NCBI GenBank assembly: GCA_905373605.1
Contig: CAJPTO010000175.1
Coordinates: 1-6,717, forward strand
Reading direction: 5' to 3'
DNA from: an uncultured Prevotella sp.
Lineage (GTDB): Bacteria > Bacteroidota > Bacteroidia > Bacteroidales > Bacteroidaceae
DNA length: 6,717 nt
The translations under genes were made by a program, and so were the position numbers. The first letter of the stretch is position 1, and each line of letters opens with the position of its first letter. The notes under the pieces are model-generated. The model ran no database searches. It was not told the DNA's origin and saw only the letters and a list, made by a program, of their open reading frames with translations. Of this stretch, positions 1-6,255 are shown piece after piece.

Positions 1-3000
1 TTTTGCGTAAACTACCAATACACCAAGGCCTTCAACGCCAACAATGCGCTGGTGAGGGCTGTGGGGCGGCAGTCGGTGTTGGCTTTAGCCGCCGATGCGC
101 AGGGCAACCTCTTCGTCGCCACGAAAACAAGTGGGCTGATGGTGTACAACCTGAAGCAAAACACCCTTACACTGCTGCCTTTGGGCGGCAACGACAACAC
201 CAACGGGCGGGGCGAAATACGCAGCTTGCTCACCGATGCCGAAGGAAACATCTGGATGGGCACGAGTGCAGAGGTGATTAAGGCACGCTATCATCGCGGT
301 TCGCTTGCCATAGAACGCCGCCACCCCACCTTTTATGTCATGTCGTTAACCCAAGGAAAAGACGGCACGGTGTGGGCAACAACGGCCTCAAACATGCTTG
401 TGGGCGTGTTCAACAACGGCGAAATGCGCACATTGCCCATATATCCCGCCACATTTGTGTTCATGCCCGTGGCTTTTCAGCTTCGTTCGGGGCTGTTGCT
501 CACGGCGGCCTTCGCCCAGCAGTTGGTTGGTGTCGACCCGCAGACGCTTGTGGCACGCACATGGCCGGTGGATGCCGCGCAATGGCGCAAGGCTTTGCCG
601 CGTTCGGCGTTCATTCCCACTTCGCTTTACGAAGACCCACGCGGCAATGTGTATGTGGGAACGGTTACAAACGGCTTGTTGCGCATCGCACCTGGAGGGA
701 AGCAGGTGCACAATGTGCAGGGATTGTCGTGCAATGACATTTCGGCCATCGCGCCAGACAGGCAGGGAAACCTCTGGGTTAGCACCATGAATGGGTTGAA
801 CAAGCTGGATGCGCACAGCGGCATCATCACCTCTTATTTTGCTTCCGACGGCATTGGGGGCAACCAGTTCAACGACCGGGCGGCTTGTTGCCTGCCCAGT
901 GGCGAGATGGTGTTCGGCGGAACACACGGGCTCACCATCTTCAACCCGGCCATTGTAAACGCCAAACAGCGGGTGAAATTGGTGTTCGAGGTTCTCAAGG
1001 TGCACAACGAGGTGGTTGCGCCGGGCGAAAACAGCTGCATAGACCGTAGCTTGCAGCATCAGCCCACGGTGTACATCGCCCACAACCAAAACAGCTTCAG
1101 CATCTCTTTCGCCGCTTTGGCCTACGGCGACTATCCCCGTGCTTGCTATGCCTACCAATTGGAGGGCTTCGACCGCAGCTGGGTTGATGCCGGCAACAAC
1201 CGCGAGGCAGTGTTTGCCAACCTCCCGGCCGGGAAATACCGACTGAAGGTGTGGGCGAAAAGCAAGGGGAACAACGAGTTTGATGTAAAAAACGAACTGA
1301 ACATCGTGGTGGAACCTGCTCCTTGGAACACTATTTGGGCATGGGCCTTATACCTCTTGGCGGCCGCTGCCTTGGGCTTTTACCTCTACCGCTTGCGCCA
1401 AAGATGGGCGCAAGAGAAAGCAGCCGTGAGGCAAGCAGAACTGGAAAAGCGACAAGAACAACGCGTTAACCAAATGAACATGAGCTTCTTCGCTAACATC
1501 TCCCACGAATTCAGAACGCCCTTAACCATGATTGTTGGGCCCGTTGACATGCTTTGCCAAGACCATACCATCACCGAAACCAGCCGACAACTGCTTCACA
1601 TCGTGCAAAGAAGTGTGGCGAGGATGCTCAGGCTGGTAAACCAACTGATGGACTTTAACAAATTGGAAAACGACACGCTGAAATTGAAGGTGCAGCGAAT
1701 GGACATCGTTGACGAACTGCACAAAACCTGCGACGTGTTTGCCGTCAATGCCAAAGAAAAGGGCATCACCATGAGGCTCACGGGGATGGAAGGCTGCTTC
1801 CTAACGTGGCTGGATGCCGACAAACTGGAGAAAATAATGAGCAACTTGCTCTCTAATGCCATGAAGTTTACACCCCAGGGCGGAACGGTTGGCGTTGATT
1901 TCGATGTGGCAGACGGATTTGTGAAAATCAATGTGAGCGACAGCGGAAGGGGAATACCCGAAAACGAACGGGAAAACATCTTCAAACGCTATTATCAACT
2001 GGACAACGACACCAAGGGTAAGCTTAACTGGGGAACGGGCATCGGGCTTTATTTTGCACGCCGCTTGGCTTTGCTGCATCACGGACAACTCATTGCCGGC
2101 AATGTAGCGGGCGAACGTGGGGCTTTGTTCACGCTGACTTTACCCACAGACGGCAGTTGCTATGCCGAAGACGAACGAACCACAACCGATGCCCCACAAC
2201 AAGAGCAGCTGCCCATGCCGAAGGCCAACGAGCATGTTGCGCGAAGGGATGTAAATGTTGAGGGACGGCCCACGATTTTGGTGGTCGACGACGATGCAGA
2301 GGTGGTGAACTACCTGCAAACGCTGCTCACTCCGATGTATAACGTGGTGTATCGCTTCGATGCCGAAAGCGCTTACCAGGCCATTTGCGAAGAAGCCCCC
2401 AGCTTGGTGTTGAGCGATGTGCTGATGCCAGGGCGAACGGGCTACGATCTGTGTCGCGAAATCAAGGCCAACTTGCAACTTTGCCACATTCCCGTGGTGC
2501 TGGTAACGGCCAAAGCAACGGTGGATAATCAGGTGGAGGGGCTTAACACGGGGGCGGACGCTTACATCGCCAAGCCCTTTGCGCCAAAACTGCTGTTGGC
2601 AATGATACATTCGCTCTTGGCAAACAGGGAAAAGGTGCGACAGTTGCTCAACAATTCCACTTCGGCCAACGAGGATGTGGGCAAGGATTTGTCGCCTCAA
2701 GACAAGGTGTTCATCGCTGAGTTGTACCGCATCATGGAGGCCGAGCTCTCTAATGCCGACCTGGATGTGGCTTTGCTTACCGAGAAGCTGCACATCTCGC
2801 GTACAAAGTTGTATTACAAGATGAAGGGGCTCACGGGCGAAAATCCCAGTGCTTTCTTCAAGACTTACAAGCTTAACCGAGCCGCCGAGCTGCTTCGCGA
2901 GGGAAAATATACTATCGGCGAGATTGCAGACCTCACGGGGTTCAACACGCTTAGCCACTTCTCCACCAGCTTCAAAAAACAATTCGGGGTGTCGCCAAGC

Positions 3001-3012
3001 GAATTTAAGTGA
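1..3012 (+). CDS. Hybrid two-component system sensor-regulator (HTCS), 5'-truncated
   Basis: The reading frame is open from base 1 and ends at TGA 3010-3012, giving 1003 residues; the true start, signal peptide and first propeller blades lie outside the window (family members are usually 1300-1400 residues). Visible in order (window residue numbers): Reg_prop beta-propeller repeats with DxxGNLWV-type strands at about 32, 79, 121, 212 and 253; a Y_Y_Y domain at about 320-437; one membrane helix at 442-463; HisKA with HEFRTPL, phospho-acceptor His502; HATPase with N-box 608-623, DSGRGIPEN at 647 and GTGIGL at 678; a receiver at 757-875 with acidic DDD 763-765, phospho-acceptor Asp806 and Lys858; and an AraC-type helix-turn-helix domain from about 900 to the end. 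All catalytic residues are present, so the protein looks functional. By family knowledge, the periplasmic propeller senses an oligosaccharide and the cytoplasmic part activates a polysaccharide utilisation locus. The ligand cannot be told, and no such locus follows downstream. Confidence 0.97.
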   Translation, partial: FCVNYQYTKAFNANNALVRAVGRQSVLALAADAQGNLFVATKTSGLMVYNLKQNTLTLLPLGGNDNTNGRGEIRSLLTDAEGNIWMGTSAEVIKARYHRGSLAIERRHPTFYVMSLTQGKDGTVWATTASNMLVGVFNNGEMRTLPIYPATFVFMPVAFQLRSGLLLTAAFAQQLVGVDPQTLVARTWPVDAAQWRKALPRSAFIPTSLYEDPRGNVYVGTVTNGLLRIAPGGKQVHNVQGLSCNDISAIAPDRQGNLWVSTMNGLNKLDAHSGIITSYFASDGIGGNQFNDRAACCLPSGEMVFGGTHGLTIFNPAIVNAKQRVKLVFEVLKVHNEVVAPGENSCIDRSLQHQPTVYIAHNQNSFSISFAALAYGDYPRACYAYQLEGFDRSWVDAGNNREAVFANLPAGKYRLKVWAKSKGNNEFDVKNELNIVVEPAPWNTIWAWALYLLAAAALGFYLYRLRQRWAQEKAAVRQAELEKRQEQRVNQMNMSFFANISHEFRTPLTMIVGPVDMLCQDHTITETSRQLLHIVQRSVARMLRLVNQLMDFNKLENDTLKLKVQRMDIVDELHKTCDVFAVNAKEKGITMRLTGMEGCFLTWLDADKLEKIMSNLLSNAMKFTPQGGTVGVDFDVADGFVKINVSDSGRGIPENERENIFKRYYQLDNDTKGKLNWGTGIGLYFARRLALLHHGQLIAGNVAGERGALFTLTLPTDGSCYAEDERTTTDAPQQEQLPMPKANEHVARRDVNVEGRPTILVVDDDAEVVNYLQTLLTPMYNVVYRFDAESAYQAICEEAPSLVLSDVLMPGRTGYDLCREIKANLQLCHIPVVLVTAKATVDNQVEGLNTGADAYIAKPFAPKLLLAMIHSLLANREKVRQLLNNSTSANEDVGKDLSPQDKVFIAELYRIMEAELSNADLDVALLTEKLHISRTKLYYKMKGLTGENPSAFFKTYKLNRAAELLREGKYTIGEIADLTGFNTLSHFSTSFKKQFGVSPSEFK

Positions 3013-3333
3013 GAAGGTGGGGGGAGCTTAGGTGCGTAAAGGTTGCATTCGGCGTTAAATGCCCAAACAATATTGGGACGCGGAAAGCCTTGGGTGCATC
3101 ACAGGCCAGCAGAAAGACCACACGCGAAGGTGGTGTTTGGCATGCCATCGGACTGGAGAAATGTAAATCTTTCGGCACAAATTTTAACATTATGGCTGCC
3201 CTCGCGCGCCATCATTTGCCCATCGGGCGCAAATAATTCATTCTCGCATGGGGTTGTTGCGAGAGATTAGGGGTGAGAAGTGGCATCTGGCACGACATTT
3301 TTCCGCATTTATCCCGTCTTTTGGTACAAAACA

Positions 3334-3440
3334 AATGCTAAGTGCCGCAAATAGCTGTGCTTTTTGCATGAAAAAGCTGAGCTTTTTGCGGCACTTAGCC
3401 CTGCTTTTTGCATGAAAAAGCAATGCTAAATGCACCAAAA
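3334..3440. repeat. Composite direct/inverted repeat array with long hairpin
   Basis: Two units alternate. Unit A (AATGCTAAGTGCCGCAAA) lies at 3334-3351. Its last 15 bases return as a perfect inverted copy at 3385-3399, and a third, direct copy at 3422-3439 matches 15 of 18 bases. Unit B (GCTTTTTGCATGAAAAAGC), itself a 7-bp stem with loop GCATG, occurs twice identically at 3359-3377 and 3403-3421. The first A, first B and inverted A form one continuous hairpin at 3337-3399: 15 + 4 + 7 base pairs with three mismatched pairs. A degenerate B-like trace (TGAATGAAAAAGGCATT) follows near 3451-3467. The pattern resembles extragenic palindromic repeats (REP/BIME type). Whether it is transcribed is unknown; no promoter was recognised next to it. 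Confidence 0.85.
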
Positions 3441-3571
3441 TGCTGGGTGATGAATGAAAAAGGCATTGTTTCGGACAAACAAAGAGGCGTTGAAAGCCAT
3501 GAAATAGGTGGAAAAATTGGCAAAAACAAGGAGAGAGAACACACACATCAGCAACAATCTAGAAAAGCTAA

Positions 3572-3590
3572 ACGATGCAAAATGCATCGT
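3572..3590. repeat. Perfect 8-bp hairpin, possible weak terminator
   Basis: ACGATGCA (3572-3579) and TGCATCGT (3583-3590) are perfect inverted repeats separated by AAA. A T-rich run (TTTTTT after CTATTCTCA) starts about ten bases downstream, which is too far for a standard intrinsic terminator. No gene ends nearby on the plus strand; the sensor gene stops about 560 bases upstream. The function is unknown. Confidence 0.5.
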
Positions 3591-3744
3591 CTATTCTCAT
3601 TTTTTACCAAACAGCATTTGAGAAACAAGGGAAAAGTATGCCTTTTGTGGGCTTAAAGGCCTGGGGAAAAGCTAGAATTGCGCACGTGAAAACGGTGTTT
3701 TGTCAACTTTGAAGAACAAAATTAAGAAAAACAACATAAGGTAG

Positions 3745-3845
3745 TACGTCAGTTCGGGTTAAGAACCCGTGATTAGGCCAACTACCGCCCTCATTACGAT
3801 GAAACAATGTGCAAAAGGAGTTGTTCCTTATCCTGAACTGACGTA
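3745..3845. mobile_element. 101-bp element with 19-bp terminal inverted repeats (MITE-like or structured RNA)
   Basis: The ends TACGTCAGTTC at 3745-3755 and GAACTGACGTA at 3835-3845 are perfect inverted repeats. Extended to 19 bases (3745-3763 against 3827-3845) they match at 17 of 19 positions. Inside are three smaller hairpins: CGGGTT-AAG-AACCCG (3755-3769), TCAT-TACG-ATGA (3791-3802) and AAGGA-GTTGT-TCCTT (3815-3829). Together they can fold as a closing stem with three arms. No transposase is present and 101 bp is too short to encode one. The outermost TA on each side could be a TA target duplication, as made by some transposon families, leaving CGTCAGTTC as the true tips. This reading is an inference; a non-coding RNA or protein-binding cruciform is the alternative. 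Confidence 0.55.
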
Positions 3846-3958
3846 AGGAAGTGGAAGGCCTTCAGTGCATGCTTTGCCAACAAGACATACGCCTTGGCTT
3901 CCTCTCGGCGATTTACCAACAACACGTTTTGCACGTTTTGCTTTTTTTTTGTTTCCAT

Positions 3959-3986
3959 AAAAACGCCCATCACACCCAAAGAGGCG
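3959..3986 (-). terminator. Weak candidate terminator downstream of the AraC gene
   Basis: Read on the minus strand, CGCC (3986-3983) can pair with GGCG (3967-3964) and is followed at once by five T (3963-3959). It lies about 45 bases beyond the AraC stop codon, a suitable place. The stem is only four base pairs with a 15-base loop, so the call is weak. Confidence 0.2.
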
Positions 3987-4030
3987 GTAGCCTTCGAAGC
4001 CAGAGAAAGGCACGGGACGGGCGCAAGGAG

Positions 4031-4915
4031 CTAGTTTGTTGTTTTGCTTCCGCCCCTGTTTTCCACCCTGAACCGCTTGGGCGACTTGCCAGTGTGCTGC
4101 CTAAAGAACTTGCCGAAGAACGATTGGTTGGGGAAACCCAGCGTAGCCACAATCTCTTTGATGCTCTGGTCGCTGTAAAGCAGCTGCTGCCGCGCATCGC
4201 TCACCACCACTTCATTGATCCATTGCAGAGCCGTTTTGCCCGTTTTCTCTTTCACAACCACCGAAAGATAACTGGGCGTGACGCAAAGCATGTCGGCATA
4301 AAACCCCACTTCGCGGTGCTTGCGGTAGTTGTTGTACACGGCCACGATGAAGTTTTGCGCCAGTTTGTCGGTGATGTTCCATGTTCCGGCTTCCAGATGG
4401 TGCCCCATCATGTAGCAGTTAAGGATTTCATAAGTAAGCGTGCGGCACATGGATGAGAGCAATTCGGTAATCACCTGCTTATTGGGCGAGTTGGCATAGG
4501 TTTCGTTTTCGCGTGCTTCACGTGCCATGAGGGTTTGCATTTGCGACAAGATGAGGTCGTATTGGCTCACCGAGAGCGAAAGGAAAGGATGTTCGCTGAA
4601 ATACAATCCCGTGGTGATGTCCATCGTTTTGTTCACGATAGCCATGATGAAATCGTAGTCAACGTATAGAATGATGCACTTCAGGTCGTCGCTGTAAGTG
4701 TTCACGTTGGTGCGTATGGATGGCGGAATGAAAAGGGTGTCGCCCCTGTTAACGCGGTAAGCGCGGTCGTCAATGCTCACATCAATGCTGCCCTGCGTGC
4801 AGAGAAACAAAGCAAAGATGCGGTAATTGGAAAAGAACCGCTGCTCTATTTCGGTTTGGATATTGGCCGAAGTGAAGTTGCGGAGCGTGAAAGGAAGTTG
4901 CAATCTTTGTTCCAT
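4031..4915 (-). CDS. AraC-family transcriptional regulator
   Basis: This 294-residue protein has the usual length of one-component AraC regulators. Residues about 15-105 look like the N-terminal cupin-type ligand-binding domain, with the typical strand run G-S-I-D-V-S-I-D-D, then RGDTLFIPPSIRTNVN. Residues about 185-288 are the C-terminal double helix-turn-helix: first helix pair near 201-226 (FYADMLCVTPSYLSVVVKEKTG), second near 250-283 (SIKEIVATLGFPNQSFFGKFFRQHTGKSPKRFR), which matches the family signature well. It has no membrane segment or signal peptide, so it is cytoplasmic. ATG 4915-4913 is chosen because a perfect TAnnTTTG element lies about 20 bases upstream and no earlier ATG fits. 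The gene is divergent from an RND efflux adaptor across a 247-bp region, so local control of that operon is the natural inference. The ligand is unknown. Confidence 0.94.
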   Translation of the reverse strand: MEQRLQLPFTLRNFTSANIQTEIEQRFFSNYRIFALFLCTQGSIDVSIDDRAYRVNRGDTLFIPPSIRTNVNTYSDDLKCIILYVDYDFIMAIVNKTMDITTGLYFSEHPFLSLSVSQYDLILSQMQTLMAREARENETYANSPNKQVITELLSSMCRTLTYEILNCYMMGHHLEAGTWNITDKLAQNFIVAVYNNYRKHREVGFYADMLCVTPSYLSVVVKEKTGKTALQWINEVVVSDARQQLLYSDQSIKEIVATLGFPNQSFFGKFFRQHTGKSPKRFRVENRGGSKTTN

Positions 4916-4934
4916 GTCTTTGTATTTTATGCTG

Positions 4935-4942
4935 CAAATATA
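4935..4942 (-). promoter_or_regulatory. Candidate -7 element of the AraC gene promoter
   Basis: On the minus strand the bases read TATATTTG, an exact match to the Bacteroidota -7 consensus TAnnTTTG, ending 19 bases before the start codon. Initiation would fall near 4927-4930 and leave a leader of roughly 15 bases. No TTG-type -33 element is seen at 19-21 bases upstream, so the promoter may be weak or activator-dependent. Confidence 0.45.
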
Positions 4943-5027
4943 CCACTTTTTGACGTGTTATTTGGCATTTTTCGATTAAAAAACACGATTACAAATAAAA
5001 TAGAACATTTTTGAGCCATTTTCAACC

Positions 5028-5058
5028 TTGTGCAATGCAATTTATATCCTTAATTTTG
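5028..5058 (+). promoter_or_regulatory. Candidate Bacteroidota promoter of the efflux operon
   Basis: TTG at 5028-5030 (-33 core) is followed after 20 bases by TAATTTTG at 5051-5058, an exact TAnnTTTG -7 match. This spacing is standard for the Bacteroidota primary sigma factor. Transcription would start near 5064-5066, giving a leader of about 100 bases before the adaptor start codon. An ATGCAA/TTGCAT inverted repeat (5035-5040, 5056-5061) overlaps the -7 element and might be an operator. Confidence 0.6.
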
Positions 5059-5162
5059 CATCGTCTAACACAATTAAGTGGTGCTTTACAAGTTTGAACG
5101 CCGCTTTTTAGTTAAAAACGTGTTGGGCATATATATAATGGTACATGGTAAAAGAAGGAAAT

Positions 5163-6176
5163 ATGACAAAAATCAAGTTTATGGTCGCCGCAACCCTCGT
5201 CTTGTTGCTTGGCGGTTGTGGCGGGAAGAAAGAAGAACAAGCCGTTGCGCCCATTAAGGTTAAAACCATATCCGTGCAAAGCGGCAATGTAGACGGCATG
5301 CGCACGTATGTGGGCGTGATACAAGAGAGTTATGGCTCCACATTAAGCTTCGCCACGCTGGGCACGGTGTCGCAAGTGCTGGCCGATGAGGGTCAAGCCG
5401 TGCGCAAAGGGCAGCTCCTGGCGGTGATAGACAAGACATCGGCGCGCAGTGCCCACGACATGGCGATGAGCACTTTGGCACAAGCACGCGACGCTTTCAA
5501 GCGTTTGGAACAATTATATAAGAAAGGTAGCCTGCCTGAGATACGCTTCGTAGACGTGCAAACAAAGCTTGCCGAGGCCGAAGCCGCCGAGCGAATAGCC
5601 CGCAAGACGTTGCAAAACTGTGAGCTTCGCGCACCTTTCGACGGGTTCATTTCGCAGCGGATGGTAGACACGGGCAACAACATGGCACCTGGCATCGGCT
5701 GTTTCAAGCTGGTGAAACTGGACCGTGTGGAGATGAAAATCGCCGTTCCCGAAAACGAAATCTCGGGTATCGCCAAAGGGCAGACGGTGCCTTTCACGGT
5801 GTCGGCCTTGGGTGGCAAGGCTTTTTCGGGCAAAGTGACCGAGAAAGGCATACAAGCCAACTTGCTAAGTCACACCTACGATGTTATTGTTAGCTTGCCC
5901 AACGCCGGCCACCAGCTGCTCCCGGGCATGGTTTGCAGTGCGCAACTGGCCAGCACGGGCAGTGCTCAGGGCATCGTTGTGCCGCAAGAAGCGGTGATGA
6001 TTGACGGCGCGAAACCTTATGTCTGGGTGGTGGAAGACGGCATCGCAAGGCGTAGGGACATCACACAGGGTGGTGTTTGCCAAACGGGAGTGGTGATTAA
6101 CGCCGGGCTCACTAAAGGCGATAGGGTTATCGTTGACGGACAAAACAAGGTGAGCGACGGAGTGAGGGTGATTTAA
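5163..6176 (+). CDS. RND efflux pump periplasmic adaptor, lipoprotein (membrane fusion protein)
   Basis: The 337-residue product links an inner-membrane RND permease to an outer-membrane channel. Residues 1-19 are a lipoprotein signal: basic MTKIK, a hydrophobic run, then lipobox L-G-G-C with Cys19 the predicted lipidated residue. Next come a barrel-sandwich (lipoyl) half at about 58-94 (GTVSQVLADEGQAVRKGQLLAVID), a coiled-coil hairpin at about 95-150, the second lipoyl half at 152-185 with LRAPFDGFISQRMVDTGNN, a beta-barrel at about 187-265 and a membrane-proximal domain to the end. These are hallmark AcrA/MexA-family features. ATG 5163 is preferred over in-frame ATG 5145 because it follows AGAAGGA (5153-5159) and places the lipobox at normal depth; the SD-to-ATG spacing is short (3 bases). 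The permease gene follows after 79 bases. Exported substrates cannot be inferred. Confidence 0.95.
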   Translation: MTKIKFMVAATLVLLLGGCGGKKEEQAVAPIKVKTISVQSGNVDGMRTYVGVIQESYGSTLSFATLGTVSQVLADEGQAVRKGQLLAVIDKTSARSAHDMAMSTLAQARDAFKRLEQLYKKGSLPEIRFVDVQTKLAEAEAAERIARKTLQNCELRAPFDGFISQRMVDTGNNMAPGIGCFKLVKLDRVEMKIAVPENEISGIAKGQTVPFTVSALGGKAFSGKVTEKGIQANLLSHTYDVIVSLPNAGHQLLPGMVCSAQLASTGSAQGIVVPQEAVMIDGAKPYVWVVEDGIARRRDITQGGVCQTGVVINAGLTKGDRVIVDGQNKVSDGVRVI

Positions 6177-6184
6177 AGTGGCGA

Positions 6185-6232
6185 AAAGCCTCACCCCTTA
6201 CCCTTCTCCAAGGGGGAGAGGAGTGAGGCTTT
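6185..6232. repeat. REP-like palindrome between adaptor and permease genes
   Basis: AAAGCCTCAC (6185-6194) and GTGAGGCTTT (6223-6232) form a perfect 10-bp stem. It continues inward with interruptions to a second stem TCTCC/GGAGA (6205-6209, 6215-6219) around loop AAGGG. The core (CCTCACCCC, then CTCC, AAGGGGGAGAGG) resembles a widespread class of short extragenic palindromes found in many bacterial genomes; that similarity is from memory. It lies 9 bases after the adaptor stop and 24 bases before the permease ATG. No solid U-tract follows, so full termination is unlikely, but partial attenuation, mRNA stabilisation or processing is possible. Confidence 0.8.
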
Positions 6233-6255
6233 AACTATAATTTTAACGACACATC

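Larger units (their letters stand above)
3013..4030. other. Gene-free, structure-rich intergenic region of about 1 kb
   Basis: This stretch separates the hybrid sensor gene from the convergent AraC gene. I found no open frame with recognisable protein features except one doubtful small minus-strand frame at 3794-3970 (see findings). The base composition is clearly more AT-rich than the flanking genes from about 3290 onwards. Besides the elements listed separately it holds small hairpins: CCCAA/TTGGG at 3062-3077, a bulged ATTTG-CCC/GGG-CAAAT stem at 3214-3234, and a 7-bp TCTCGCA/TGCGAGA stem with a 9-nt loop at 3242-3264. None has a clear U-tract, so no convincing intrinsic terminator for the sensor gene is seen. 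A tandem 9-mer (CACGTTTTG twice, 3923-3940) leads directly into C plus a run of nine T (3942-3950). Confidence 0.7.

Noticed and set aside
388..1158. 256-codon open frame on the minus strand
   Set aside because: It lies wholly opposite the propeller and Y_Y_Y part of the hybrid sensor, whose domain match is clear; the translation shows no domain features.
2140..2982. 280-codon open frame on the minus strand
   Set aside because: Antisense to the receiver and DNA-binding domains of the hybrid sensor; a shadow of GC-rich third positions with no recognisable protein signature.
3359..3421. CRISPR array from the duplicated 19-base unit
   Set aside because: Only two exact copies, the interval between them is itself an inverted copy of a neighbouring unit, and no cas genes are present.
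3408..3656. 82-codon plus-strand frame in the intergenic region
   Set aside because: It begins inside the repeat array and has a low-complexity Lys/Glu/Gln-rich translation with no start signal; probably chance.
3717..3724. Minus-strand TAATTTTG as a promoter
   Set aside because: No -33 partner at the right distance and no gene downstream on that strand.
3745..3845. tRNA or integron attC reading of the cloverleaf-like element
   Set aside because: No 7-bp acceptor stem, no GTTCRA T-loop and an 11-bp closing stem exclude a tRNA; the attC core-site consensus is not seen.
3851..4456. 201-codon plus-strand frame
   Set aside because: Mostly antisense to the well-supported AraC gene, His- and Arg-rich, with no family features.
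5145..5162. Earlier ATG as start of the adaptor
   Set aside because: It would add six residues ahead of the lipoprotein signal and lacks a ribosome-binding match; ATG 5163 fits better.
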